Shown in pieces: positions 46,042 to 59,031 of a stretch of 64,000 nt of DNA; the stretch's first letter is position 1, and every line of letters begins with the position of its first letter. Source of the DNA: Acanthochlamys bracteata (Eukaryota; Streptophyta; Magnoliopsida; Pandanales; Velloziaceae); assembly GCA_019914995.1 (NCBI GenBank), contig CM034127.1, positions 3,224,001 through 3,288,000 of the forward strand, read 5' to 3'. The notes under the pieces are model-generated. The model was not told the DNA's origin. It was given only the letters and a program-made list of their open reading frames with translations, and made no database searches. A program made the position numbers and the translations under genes.

Positions 46042-49000
46042 CTAAAATCTTATTCTCCGACTCTCTCCCTCTTCATTGATCACCTCTGCTTGCTGTGAGT
46101 CTCTCTCTGCTAAACTCCGTTTGTATGGTACAAAACCCCGTTGAGCTCTCTCATCTTTATTGTGGGTAGCAACACTTCTACTCAAATTTAGGCTAGTAGC
46201 CGTGCTCCGTGAATCAACATTGTCATTACCTCTATCTACAGGTCCAACTTCACTAATGGAACCTGCATTAGAACCAGTCCATGATCCCTCCTTAGGCTGT
46301 CTGTCATCTCCCACTTCCACACAAGATTGTGTTGTGCATTGTGTCGAAACCATGACTTGGGGATTCATAAAAGGCATTGGAATTCCTCCTCCATAGACTG
46401 CACACCATGGCACTGGGACAACTGGAGCCTCTCTGGGAATATTCCCACCCAACGGCATGTAGTAAATCATTGGGGGTACTGTACCACGCCATGGATTCCA
46501 GGAATTTTCTGTTGAAATTCCTGAAGAATCTCCTCCTTGATCAATCACTTCAACATCCTTCCAGTTTTCGTCCTCAGCTCCAGCATTAGTCGCAAGTGTT
46601 AGCTTGGTAACATGCAATAAATTTCCTAGAGATAAAGTAGGCTTCTGTGAGTCAGTGACAACCACAGTCTTTCCGAAAAGCTTGAGAGTAGGCACTGCTT
46701 CAGCTTCTTCCAGCGGATTTCCATTGCAAAGGGTACCAGCTTCTGGCCCTGAGCCCTCATCCTGCAGCATGCAACGGGTATGGAAATAAGTTTCGTTCCA
46801 TCAATAACTGTATGAAGTGAAAATCCCAATCCTAACAAAGAAATTACCATGATTGTTGATCCATCCAGCGGAATTCTAGCCTCTTCCTCACTAGGACTGT
46901 TTTCTTTGTCACTTCCTGACAAGCCAATAGGGCTTGATCCACCAGCAAAAGAAGGCGAAGAACAACTTGCTGGCAAGTTGGAAACTGAAGATCCCAGCCC
47001 TGATAACACGGATGTCGGTGAACCATTTTCTTGATCCGAAATCACTGGTGTTGAAGAGGACCTTTCTTTCTGCATCATTGTTGGAGAGGCCTTGGTCGAT
47101 AGGTTGCCCAATTTACGAGGATATGGATGCATCGGTTTCCTTTTTGGCCTGGGAGGAGGAATCTCAATTGAAGTTGCATTACCAGAGCTATCACCAGCTG
47201 AATCTCGAGTAACCTGTCCATACGACACATAATACTCAGTACGAAAATCATAACATCAGATGAACCATGCATTGACATCTGCGGTTCACATCTTCATGAA
47301 TGATTGACTTACTTTATAATAAGTAAGACTACCCATGAACATGCTTTTGAAGAATAACAGTTACTTTATGAAAGGCAGTAGACCTTAGAGAAGAACTTCT
47401 GAGCATGGCTTCGGATCTGAACAGCAGTCTTTGTACTGACATGTTCTGCCATATAGAAGGTCGCAATATGTCTTTAACACAAGAAACAAACACAGAATTT
47501 CAAATAGGAGGTAGCTTATACTCATATTTATACCTTCTATTCGGCGCCAAGCACGGCCATACAATTTCAGAGCTTCCAAAAATTTGTTATGTTCTTCCTC
47601 AGTCCACCGCTCCCTCTGCTTGGTTATTGTATAAGGTTTCCTTACCTGAATTGCAGCATATCAAATCGACAATTAGGATAAAGATAGTGGCAAGTGGTAA
47701 ATATTTCCAAACTCCAAAAAGTGATAGAAAATGCTACCTTATAAATCTGTTCCTCTTCAACCATCTCATTCAATTGGGTTACACGTGAAGATTTGCTTTC
47801 TAAAGAATCCTGACTATTCAGAGCATGCATTGTAAGGAAGTCTCCACTTTCCTGCTTATCCTGCATCATGAGAATAAATATTTGTAAACCTCTCAGAAAT
47901 CCACCCATGATCATTCCATACAACTAAGACACTTCCCAATTCCTAGCAATTGCAATTGACAACAATATTTAACCTCAATATAGCCATTCTATCAGTTAAT
48001 TAATAAACCATGGATCTTTTGTTTGCCAGAACTATATCTCACAGGAAAAATAGACAAAAGAGGAAGCAAAATCCTCTGACTTACATCGAATGATGTCGAT
48101 AATATTTGTTGAAGACTACAAAAAAAAAAAAAAAAAGATGTGTTTCTCAACACAAAAAAGTCCTGAAATACCTTAAGTCTAGGAAATTCCCAACCCAATG
48201 ATTGAGAACAATTTCAAAGATTTAAGAGGATGTACGTTAATTCCTCAATCTTCAAGTTCGCTAAATATAGACAATATCCACAACGGCTTATTATGGGTAC
48301 GATAAAGAAGAAAGACAGCGCTCAGATACCTCATTCTAAAGTCTGAAACCACAACTAACAGGCCATCTATCATTTTTTTAATGTTCAGACCAACCTGCTA
48401 CGCAAGTGAGAGCAGCATATTCTTCTCTAATACTTGCTTCTATCATCTGGTTAACCTCAACCAGACAGCACAACACCATTAAAAAAATTATAAAAAAAAC
48501 TCTACACTTTATCTGGAAAAAGCTAAAATGCTAGAAAGAATCATCTTGCTTCAACACCACGACTAAGATTTTCTCATGGGTGAAAAACAGGTCGTCACCA
48601 AGAATTCAAAGGTAAAATACCACGTAGCAATAGTAGACTTCAAGAAAGCTCGTTTATGCAACCAACCGAACACGTGGACACTTACCAAACCTAGAGACTC
48701 TAGCGTTTGCATTTTGCCACCACAAACTCATCATCTACAGAAATTTATGAAAAGCGAACATTTTTGTTAACTCCCACAAAAATTCGCGTCTTTCGTTTGC
48801 GGTGGTCAGAGCTCGTGTGAACATAAAACTTAATTGGTACATGCTCTTCTGTCCACGGTACATAATAAAAAGCCCAACTTTTTACTATCATAGATTAAAA
48901 TTTAAACGTTCTGCTTACATCAGTTATAATTAAAGATCAAACATTCTCACGAAAAAAAGAACTTAATTGATCAGTTAGAAATTTTCAATTCATTATTCAT

Positions 49001-49168
49001 AAATATGTTAAGATCGACGAACTAGATACATAGCTTCCAGCAGCAATCAACAAATGCAGAAAAAAAATAAATAAAATAAAGGCACAGCAGATCAAATAGA
49101 AGCAGAACCGTGAATGAAGCAACTGAATAAAATCGAAATACCTGATTGTTATCTGAAGTTGATTCCAT
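46042..49168 (-). CDS. REVEILLE-type single-MYB (SHAQKYF-class) factor, RVE1/2/7 clade
   Basis: Six coding exons on the minus strand: 49168-49142, 47860-47738, 47645-47534, 47445-47384, 47213-46848 and 46761-46042, giving 469 residues. The first exon encodes only nine residues (MESTSDNNQ), followed by a 1.3-kb intron. The MYB domain crosses exons 3-4: [34 protein letters not shown], then [17 protein letters not shown] with the SHAQKFF motif. Next come the Pro-rich [16 protein letters not shown] and, near the end, [14 protein letters not shown], as in RVE1, RVE2 and RVE7. RVE proteins bind the evening element and link the clock to auxin and growth. The promoter has a palindromic G-box at 49793. 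A foldback element follows the stop. Confidence 0.9.
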
Positions 49169-50609
49169 TAACTTCTGAAGTAACTCCAAGGCACCGGCAA
49201 CACCTATTCTTCCACGCACCAATCAATCCCAAAAAGGGCAAAAAAAAAAAGAAACGCAAAGACAATCACTTGCTCTACCGGAGATCAAGCACTAATTCAA
49301 CTCCTCTGTTCATCTTCCAACTTCCCAAACACCAAAAAAGAAATTCAAAACCAAAAAATTCAAACTACTAGTTCTCAGATTCCAACTCTCCGACTAACAT
49401 CTTCCAATTTGAGATTGTCCTCTAACTCGTCTTACTACCGAGATCTACCACCGAACTCTTCAACTCCCCTACAAAACTCTTTCTCTCCCTCAAGCAAACT
49501 CAAATCAATGAATAGCAAGCAGAAGAGAGCCAAAATTTTTCACAAGAAGTCGAAGTAGCAGCAGAGAGAGAAGAGAAGAGGGGGAGGAGGAGAGAACGAA
49601 TGGTGAGAATAGGGGAGAAATATAGAGGAGGATCAACAGCGAAAACAAGCAGGGCGCCACGTTGGATCGGTTCCTACTTTATTTTTATTTTTATTATTTT
49701 TAATGTAATAATGTCTTGAGAAGTGATTTCCAGAAGCGGCTTCTAAAAAGTGAAGAGTTTGTGGCTCAGAATTTTTTCTTCTTGCCTCCCTACCACGTGG
49801 CTAATCCCAATAACTCGGTTTACCTCTCTCTCTCACTTAAATCCTTCACACTAGTGGCTCACAATCTCTCCCTGTAGTGCTTAATTTCTGGTGGAACGTT
49901 TTAGCATTTTTTGGATTAACTTGAAGAAGCAGCCACAAATTTAGTTTGGAAATTTTCATAATAATAACGAAAATCTATATCTGCGTGGAACTGTCCAAGA
50001 TATATCTACAGCCATTCATTATTTTCCTTTCTTTACAAGAAAATAGCGAAGTTTATGCTTGCGTAAAAATTTTCAATTGAAGTCAAATAGTCAATGCTAA
50101 ATCTATTATATAATTAGGAAATATTGTAGTATCCTTATATTTCAGTTTTTAGTATAGTTTAATTTTTTTATTGCTTAATCAAAAAGTTACTGAATGTATT
50201 CTTTTTCTTAACATTCTAACGATAGCTTTGTATAACACCAATCACTTACAATGGGCGAAACGATTATACGCCAATCTTATGTATTTGTTAAGTTAAACGA
50301 AATGTTTTTTTCAAATTTCATATCCTCTTGTGCTGATATATTAGCATGTAAATAATATGTAATTATTTCTTTTAAAATATAGGGAATCTTGTTAATTTAG
50401 TGGCTCACAGTTAAACTGACCTAACACCGAAGAAGGAAAGAAAAGTAAAAAGCAGAATGTGTTTTCGATTAAAAGGTCAAATAGGAATACCCAGAGCCTC
50501 AAATATATTTCCTTTCTTTTCTAAAAACATATAGAAAGAACAGAAAAGTAAGAGGTCAAAAAAGGTTAGAGGCGAAGGTTCAGGACATCTTTGCCAGATC
50601 AGCATCACG
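49169..50609. other. RVE 5' region and flank
   Basis: 5' UTR and promoter of the RVE gene up to about 49850, then AT-rich DNA. The stretch CAGAAGCGGCTTCT near 49733 is palindromic, like the core of the foldback at 45929. Confidence 0.45.
49793..49800. promoter_or_regulatory. Palindromic G-box upstream of the RVE gene
   Basis: CCACGTGG, 625 bases upstream of the RVE ATG. G-boxes bind bHLH (PIF) and bZIP (HY5) factors, which connect light to clock genes. Function here is inferred. Confidence 0.5.
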
Positions 50610-50723
50610 ATGCAGCCGCCGGTGTTTTATCCGCCGTGTCTCTACTACCGCAAACACTACAAGCAATTTCAGCCACATAAAATAAATAAATTATATCAGG
50701 AGGTTCCTTGGCCACAAGTTTAG
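50610..50723 (+). other. Possible short open frame, 37 codons
   Basis: ATG at 50610 opens a 37-residue frame, MQPPVFYPPCLYYRKHYKQF and on to a TAG, in an island less AT-rich than its surroundings. It is rich in Tyr, Pro and His and resembles no family I know. It could be chance. Confidence 0.2.
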
Positions 50724-52743
50724 GGTTTCTTGCAAGAGATTCGTTTGCTTAACTTTCAATTTTATCGGACTCCAAATTAGGGAATTAAGTGGTTTTGATT
50801 TGACTCATTGGAGTACGAGGACAATTCTTGACTAATTCATTTCTGGCCCTACTGACGGACGGTGAGATGATGCAACGTGGATATTATAATTGTGCTGGAT
50901 GGATTCATTCCGCTATTGATGCTAGTTTAGATTCTAATTCAAAGAAGATTTTGATTGTCTGATGGAGATATTTGCGCAAGAAACTAAAATCACTTTTTTC
51001 TGGACCAACGAACTGCTTAAGATAATTATGATGTTTTTTGTTATGTACATGTTACTCGCTCCAATGATTTTATTGATATACTGAATAAATTAATTTCAGA
51101 GTTTTATAAATGAAAGAGTGTTTTTAATTCATAAACAATTTACCTATACAAAAATAATTAAATTTAAAAGTGCATTATTAAAAAATAATTCTGCAAAAAT
51201 AATTAAAAACATTTGTCTAGAAGGAAGAAAATATATATAGTTCAAAGAGAAGTTTATTCCAACTCTATTTTACTTCAAATAAACACTTCGCACATCTTAA
51301 TAAATCTCCGTATATTATTTTAATAAAATATTTTTAAATTTTAAATATATAAATTTTTTTTTAATTATTTTAGATAAATAATTAAACTCAATTTTTAAAA
51401 TAAATTTAAAATATTTTTTATTAGAAAGCTCTAACTTATAAGTTTCAAACCTCTCTCAGTATAGAGGGTTAGTTTTGCGGTGTCTTTTTTAAAAACTTTT
51501 TTCTAATTATTTATTTTATATTTATTTATAAATTTTTTATAATATTTTATAAAATTTTAAAATATAAAAAACTTAGTTAATTTTATTAATAGTTAGTATT
51601 TGATGCCAAAGAATAATATTTATTTATTAAAACAAAATAAAATATTTTTTATTTTAGTAAAAAGTATTTTTCAATAACACTCTCAGGCACCCTCATATAG
51701 TGTTTTTATTTTTCAAATAATTTTTTTCTATTAAAACTAAAATTTAGTTAAACTTTATATTTATATTTATCAATTTATTCTTACAAGTAAAATTTCAGTA
51801 ATATAAAATTTTATTTGAAATTACTTTCCTAATAAGTAAAAGCCTTATACGTTTAAACGTCAATCAGGATGAAATTTATGAAGTAAATACTCACGAAACA
51901 ATAACATTCTTGCCTTAACAACAAAGAGAGATACGAGGCAGGAGCTGCCTAATTAAAAAAAGAATGGGGCATTTTCCATAACTAAAAATGTTTGTACAGA
52001 ATAAAGGCACCTTTGAAATTACATATAAAATAGGGTTTTTTAAATTAATAATATTAAATTAAAAAAACAAAATTGACTATTTTCAAATTAAATAATAAAA
52101 ATTATATATATAAATTTCTTATAAAATATAATTATTTTAAACTTTATATATTTAATTTTTTATAAAATCTTTAAAAAATTTCTTTAGATATAAAAAATAT
52201 TTACTTAAAATTTTCAAATACATACTAAATACCTCAAAATATATAACCAAACAATGCCACATGCATTTTTCCATAACTAAAAATGTTTTCTTGATTAAGT
52301 TTTATAACCAAATATGCAACTGAACTTAGTGAAACACACAAGAGAGATTAGATGATTTTAACAATATTAATCCTTCTATTAGGATCTTCTCTTTCCTATC
52401 TCTTTTGACCTAAAATTGAAGTGTACGAGGCCAAACATTAAAAATTAGTTACGGACTCAAAGTTATAGATAGTTTTGGGAGATAAACAGCAAGCAAAGTT
52501 ATGGCGAAACACTGTGATGAATCTTTTTGGTGAAACACAGCAGCCGGTGAGCGATCTTGTAGGCCATTTCTTTTTGAACTTCATCATCAAAACACAGTTG
52601 TTGACAAGGGAAAGAATTTTGAATAAGCTGTAAGCTTGTTATTTTAAAACCAAGGTCCATAGATTGCTAACTTCTAAACACAAGGGGATGAAAATTGAGA
52701 AAGAATTATACACTGGCTGTGTCACAAATTTAAACAGCATTAG
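50724..52743. other. AT-rich intergenic DNA
   Basis: Mostly A/T-rich repeats, densest at 51290-51680 and 52020-52220. No gene recognised; a 45-codon open stretch near 52495-52640 is not convincing. Confidence 0.4.
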
Positions 52744-52929
52744 AAGCTGAAAGCAGCAAACCCGGAAGCGCTTATTGCAATTCTGGCCACAAAGAAGAAG
52801 GGTAAACTGGTGAAGTGGGGAGCTTCTGATGTTTGGATGGCTGGTGCCTATTTGGCGAGAAGCCTGTGCACCAAAAAAGATTTCAAAGGATCAAATGATG
52901 AACAATGGCCAACTATGTGGGGGCATTGA
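52744..52929 (+). other. Orphan exon-like open frame, 61 residues
   Basis: After an acceptor-like CATTAG the frame reads KLKAANPEALIAILATKKKG, then KLVKWGASDVWMAGAYLARS, and ends with TMWGH and TGA at 52927-52929. It is richer in G and C than the DNA around it and has a natural amino-acid mix, unlike chance frames here. No start codon or upstream exon was found, and I do not recognise the protein. A gene fragment or the last exon of a small gene are both possible. Confidence 0.35.
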
Positions 52930-55900
52930 AACCAAATAAATATCAACATGATCTTTTAATACTTCTTCCCAACATCATAGTCCACTAATATTAATTACAC
53001 TTATTCTTGTTTTGTTTTCTTTCTTTTTCTTTTGGTTGCTGGAGAACAACAACGCTGTCGCTCACAGATTTTCAATCATATCTTGGTTGTTTTTATACGG
53101 CCGTGCATGTGATCTGGCTTGCCGAGTCTCTTTCGCGTGCACAACCGTTCAGCTCAAACCAACCCGTTTGAGATTTCATTTTTTCGACGAAATTTTTTAA
53201 TTTTTTAATATATATATTATAAATATTTTAAAATTTTAAAAAATATAAAACAAATTTACGTAATAAAAATTTTTTATTATATATTTTTATTTAAAAAAAA
53301 TTCTATTTTATAAGTAATTTTAAAAAACCCTTTGTCACGAAAAAAAAATTGTTAGTATTATACATAAATTGGTTCTTCCGTTTTTTTTCTCATTGTTATA
53401 ATTCAATTTTTAAATTAACTTTTTCCTAACTTACTTTTAAATATATAAAATTCTTTTTAACTCATTGTTTTAATAAAAAAAGCAAAAATTAAACCTACTT
53501 TAAATTAATATTCACACTAAGTTATTTTTTACTAATTTACGAAGTGAGTAACAAATTCTGAAGTTTATTATAGGAGCTAATAAAAATATTATAATAAAAA
53601 TATTTTTTATGAAAAATTTATGATATAGAAATAATTGTTTATTAATTTTTATTTAAAGATATATTTTAAATACATAGTTATTGTCACGTAGAATAATAAT
53701 TATTTTTGAAAATATTTTGGCAATAATTATGGTACTATTTTTTATTCAAAAATTTTTATATTTCTAAGAAAATCTTTATTATATTTATAAATTTTTTTAA
53801 AATATATAAATTATAATTTTTTATGAAAAAGTTAACTTTATTTTTAAAAAATTTAAAAATATGCTTTGTTTGATAGAAGTTCTGCATCTCAAATGTCTCC
53901 AAAATTATCTACAAAGCGACGAAAGCAAATAGAGCGTGTTTCTTTTGCAAAAAAGAAAATTTCCAAATGTGACTTCTAAAACATAAATTATTAGAATGTA
54001 GAGTTTGAAAATGGTTTTTATATGTATTTTCTAAATGAGTTTTAAAATAAATTTTATTTTATTTTTAATTTTTGAAATTAAATTTCTCAAAAAAATGATT
54101 TCATATTTGTTTTGTTTTTGATAAAAGTAAATTAGAAGCGAAACTTTTGGTAAAAAGAATAGTTCAAAGGTATGTAAACAAGCCCCTAGTAAAACTATTC
54201 ATGTGTCGTTGTTCTAATTCAAAATGATGAAAACAATCACTTGCATTTTTTTTTACTTTTTTACTTATCACTTAAAATTTATTTTTTTTAAACTCATTTT
54301 TAATATAAAATAAATAAAGTAAAAATTTTTTATTAAATATTTTTTAAATATTGATTTTAAAAATTAATATTAATACAAATTAATATTAACTTTATTTTTA
54401 AATTTAATTTATAAAACTAAATTTACCTCAAGCTAAAGATAATCTTAGTGAAAATTTCTGTCTAATGGGATCCATTGACATTGTATTCCCGTCCATACTA
54501 AGGTAGCATAAATGTTCTCTCATTGTTGGGAATTGCGGCAATAAACTCGTGGCTGACAATGTACTTCTCCACAAGGTAATGCCTCGTTGGCTTCTCTGAA
54601 GGCTTTGTTTTGGACTAAAAATTAAAAAGATATCGTCCGTTTGTTACTTGTGGGCATTCAGGTTGGCAACTGGAACCTTTCCTATGACGAGCTGGTTATC
54701 TATGTCCTACTAAAAAATGCTTAAGTTGACAAAAAGATTAAGTAATAGTGACTTAATAGTAAAGCTGCGGAGTTTTGTTGAATGAAAATCATACATGCTT
54801 TCCGGAACCATCTTGTAAAGTAATGAAGCGTGCATTGAAATTGCCTTGATTGTTTCTTTATTATGAGAGATTGTTATTGAATCATCCAGATGCGGTAGTT
54901 GTTTGCTTACCTTGGCGATTGGCGCGTGGCTTGTTTGCGTTTGAACTTTTAGTATGCGTTTGGCTAACTTATAAAAAAACAATATTTTAATTTTAATTAT
55001 ATATTTTTCAAATATATTTTATAATTTTTTTTAAAATTTATTAAAAATTTTTAAATATAAAAATTTTACTTAATAAAATTTTTATATTTTATTATTTTTT
55101 TAAAAAATAAAATATTTCTTTTAAAAATTTTTATTTCAAAGTCCCTCTCAAACGGTCTCTTAATTACACACTAGAGTAACTTCGATGGATATTCTAAACA
55201 ATGGTAGACGTCCAATAATTGGTCCAGGTTTCACGAAGTAGTAGTGTAAAAAACTAAAAATAATGCCTGCCTCTAGGCTGTAGCTCCCAGCAAAAGAAGG
55301 AAATAGTCAGGGGTTGTTTAGACTAAAAATTAATAATAGCTTAAATCAATGTCGTTTGTTGAAATAAAATTTGTAATGAAAATTTCAAAATTAAAAGTAA
55401 GAATAAACATTTAAGACTAAATATATTATTTAATATATTTCAATTAAAAAACGTATAATTGTAAAAGTTGTTAAAATTGAAAAGCTAATAAATTAGAAAA
55501 GTATTCAATTCACAATATCAAATATATGGTTAAAGGGACGTTTAAAAATTGTTTCTAAAATATAATTTTTTAAAATAATTTAACTATTTTAAATTTGAGC
55601 TTTTTTTTTAACTTCAAAATATTATGCATATAAAATTTTACAATATATATTTTTTTGTAATTTAAAATTTTAAAACTTTTATATACTTCTGAAAAACATT
55701 TATATAATATAAAAATATTTTTAAAATGATAAACAGTTTAAACGTAATATCAAACGTTATCTTAATATTATTAAGGGCAATTCTGCTCTACATTCATTAG
55801 TCCCTGTTCTTTCACAAAGATTAATTTGGATCAGCTGAATTTATGGCATTTTTATTAATAATTTTTATTTATTGGATTCTATATTAATGATTTTTCGATG

Positions 55901-57801
55901 AGACATACACACCCTCAAGTCTCAAACCAATAAACTCAACATAAAAAAGTTAAAAAAATTAAAATCCAACTAATTCAATTGTATTAGAAGTTTTTTTTAA
56001 TGAAGAGTTAAATTTAGAATGCATATGTGCTAGAAACTTGATGATAGACATTTTCAAAGGAAAGTTTCCAAAAAAGGCAAATGGAAACAATTTACTTCCT
56101 TCCCTTATTCTCTTATTTAAAAGAGATTTTTACAAATTATTTTACTTCGTATAGCACATTGACAATATGATTCACATATGTGCTAGACCTCATATGAAAC
56201 AGAACTAATGTGTTCTATACCTCCCTAGATTGATGCCAAAACTATGCAAATTCACATTCTCGGATTCTAACGGATTATTAGGTCAACATTTGCGCGTGTA
56301 TTAACCTACTAGATGTCCTGATCAGAGTGACAAGCGGCTTCCAGTCATTTTATTTGTTATTGTCCATCAAATTATGCTGATGGGCAGCATGTACCAAATT
56401 TGCAACCAACAGAGAATTGGAGAAAATTGTAATCTGTAGTTGAAAGAGGATAGTAGAATTAGCAATAAGAGGGGACCATACGTATCCGGTCCCATTCAAG
56501 ACTTGGTAGATATCAAAACTAAGACTATGGTTGTAGGTGGTATAGAACTAATTACACCCTCCACCCAGATGAAAGAACAGCCAGGCCAATGGGTATGAAT
56601 GATGGTTTCACAATTTCACATAGCAGCTAGCTTAACAGTCTGCTAGTCATATCTTTGAATTCAACTGTTTCGCTGGGTAAGAAATCATCGGACATCATTG
56701 ACAGTCAGAACGAAGCAGTATGACTAAAGGGAAAAAAGAAAAGACCAAATGCAAGAAAGGAATAGCAACAGCTAGACGAAAAACTGCTCATCAACTAAAA
56801 GATCTTGAAGAAGCAAGTCTCACATACTACAATTCCTAAAAGGTCAATAGAAGAAAAAGAAATGAGTGCATCTCCACGAGGTTCTTTCTACAGCTAAAAA
56901 ATGTGAGCACCAAGTCATACAACCTACTTCTGCTTTCAAAAATGAAACAAAACAAGTATGGCGACCAATGATCTTTATGCACTTCAACTCTTGAAGACAA
57001 ATTACTGATAGGAGGCATGGTAGGATAGATAGAAAGGCAAAAGGGCAATTTCGTTCCAAATATCATCAACTTAAGGAACTACATTACATGGTAAAACGAG
57101 CAAGGTCCTCTCTACATAAGATTACATAGGCGTATAACTAATCCTGCACCTTGGTTTGATCAAAATGGATTGAAAGATAGCTTTTCATTAATATAGATCA
57201 CAACACAAGGGCAAGGGCACGGGTACTCAGCTCTGCTTCCTGGAAGTTGAAAATTAGGTGTTAGCAGAATGAAAATACTCATACGAAACTGCAGATGAAA
57301 TCTCCAATGCTGAGATAAAGCACAACATGTAACCAAATTGGACAAAGACTTTCTTGGGAAAAGGTGAATATGAAAAGAGCACAGTTATTTGTCAGAGAAA
57401 GCAGGTTAGTCTTCATTACTTTTAGCAAGTAGGATATTGATAGGCTATCATAAAGTGGCATGCAACAAACAAATGTGACAAGCTAATACTGCTGCATAAG
57501 TCCTGATCTGATAGTTTTCAACTAACTACAAACAAAAAGAAGCAATTCCCTTGGATAATAGCAAAAACAAAGGGATATGAATGCGCATATCGTTAAACCC
57601 ATCCTTGCAAAGTCTCGCTCACGTCCAAGAACGTCTTGGATAAACATGTCTGCTGATTTTAGGGATGCAAGTCATGGTCTATTTTGTATGTTCAACTTCA
57701 CCGAGTTGTTCATTTGGAACTGTAAAGCAACATTCTCCTCCAGAAAGACTCGAGATCTTTGCAAATCTCGAAGTTAGAGATAGTTCAACGAATGACGCAG
57801 T
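52930..57801. other. AT-rich intergenic DNA with repeat blocks
   Basis: A/T blocks at about 53180-53330, 53390-53870, 54240-54440, 54955-55155 and 55530-55760. The interval 56400-57800 is less AT-rich and includes the 3' flank of the PPR gene; its open frames match no family. No intact transposon protein is seen. Confidence 0.4.
54955..55155. repeat. AT-rich MITE-like element
   Basis: TGCGTTTGGCTAACTT opens the block and CTCAAACGGTCTCTTA closes it; CGTTTG and CAAACG are inverted. Interior is almost pure A/T. Confidence 0.35.
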
Positions 57802-59031
57802 TCAATCAAACTTTGAATACATTGTTTCCAACTCAGATGCCATATCTCCCCTTTCCATATTGCGGAGATCTTTTGTAATCTTCATGTAAGTAGGGAAATT
57901 AGGTTTGAGCATTTTCTCCATCATCTCATGAAGAACACTAGCTGCTTCTGCAACCCTACCTGATAATCTGTGAAGTTTAGCTAGCAGGCTGTAATTTGCG
58001 TTGCTTGAGAACACGTCTCTTGAACTCATCTCAATGACAAATTTATAAGCATCTCCCACTCTGCCACACCGATAATATGCCTTGATGAATGCCGCATGTG
58101 TTGTTGTTCTAGGCCTAAGTCCATCTACCAGCATTTGATCAAGGACTTGAACTGCAAAGTCCGTTCTGTTATTATAGCAAGCATGGATAAGGATGACTTC
58201 GTATGTCAAAGGATCTGGCAGGTATCCTGACCCTTCCATTGTCTCAAGCAATTCACACCCTTCAACAAACCTTTTGTTCTTAAATAAGCACCCTAGTAAG
58301 TAATTGTAAGTAGAAGTACACGGTGGGCACCCGTTCATCCGCATTTCGTCGAACAGTTTCTGTGCGTCTTCAAACTGACCAGTACGGCATTTTGCAGCAA
58401 TAAGAACATGGTAATAAGACGTTTTTCTCACTGTCCCCTCCATTACAAACACCGCAAGATCAAAGCGTCCTTTTGTACACAAAACCTTGATTAAAGAGTG
58501 AACTCCAGAGCCCCGACATGACCCCCCAGCATTGTTCAAGACATCAATAACTTTCTGAACCAAATTCTTCGTTTCATTTGATGGATAATTCACAGCAACG
58601 AATCCAAAAGCCTTATCAGTGAGGCATTGCTTGTTCCCAGATAGGTGGGGAAGCAACTGCAACATAGTGTTAAAATCTCGCAACCGGCCGAGATTATCAA
58701 TAACCAGATTATAATGCTTGTTGCTAGGCTTGATCCATGGCTGAGACTTCAAAACCCAATCGAAGAACGGCAATGCCGATATGTTTCTGTAGTTCAATGC
58801 AAGTAGGATCTGCTCCACTGAGTCATGAGACAGCCGCAGGTTCAATTCTGACAGTTTGATTTCAGTTCCAACGCCTTGACTCGAAACCAAATCAACGATT
58901 GTCTCCAACAGTTTGGGATTATCAATCGGTTTTCGGATTGATGTCGAGAACAATGGAGAGCGGATGGATTGCAGAGTCAATGGAGCATACGAGTTGGTGT
59001 TTCGCAAGTGAGAAAATAATCGGCGAAGCAT
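57802..59031 (-). CDS. P-class pentatricopeptide repeat (PPR) protein
   Basis: Intronless, 409 residues. The N-terminus (MLRRLFSHLRNTNSYAPLTL) is basic and rich in Ser, Arg and Leu with no acidic residues, as in a mitochondrial targeting peptide. At least five 35-residue PPR motifs can be followed: YYHVLIAAKCRTGQFEDAQK, STYNYLLGCLFKNKRFVEGC, LTYEVILIHACYNNRTDFAV, TTHAAFIKAYYRCGRVGDAY and ANYSLLAKLHRLSGRVAEAA. No E, DYW or SMR extension is present, which places it in the P class. These proteins bind organelle RNA and affect its splicing, stability or translation; the target is unknown. Its 5' end is 1.5 kb from the ATG of the divergent H+-PPase gene. Confidence 0.92.
   Translation of the reverse strand: MLRRLFSHLRNTNSYAPLTLQSIRSPLFSTSIRKPIDNPKLLETIVDLVSSQGVGTEIKLSELNLRLSHDSVEQILLALNYRNISALPFFDWVLKSQPWIKPSNKHYNLVIDNLGRLRDFNTMLQLLPHLSGNKQCLTDKAFGFVAVNYPSNETKNLVQKVIDVLNNAGGSCRGSGVHSLIKVLCTKGRFDLAVFVMEGTVRKTSYYHVLIAAKCRTGQFEDAQKLFDEMRMNGCPPCTSTYNYLLGCLFKNKRFVEGCELLETMEGSGYLPDPLTYEVILIHACYNNRTDFAVQVLDQMLVDGLRPRTTTHAAFIKAYYRCGRVGDAYKFVIEMSSRDVFSSNANYSLLAKLHRLSGRVAEAASVLHEMMEKMLKPNFPTYMKITKDLRNMERGDMASELETMYSKFD

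Noticed and set aside
57160..57461. Minus-strand gene downstream of the PPR gene
   Set aside because: Two overlapping 60-codon frames with no homology; better explained as 3' flank.
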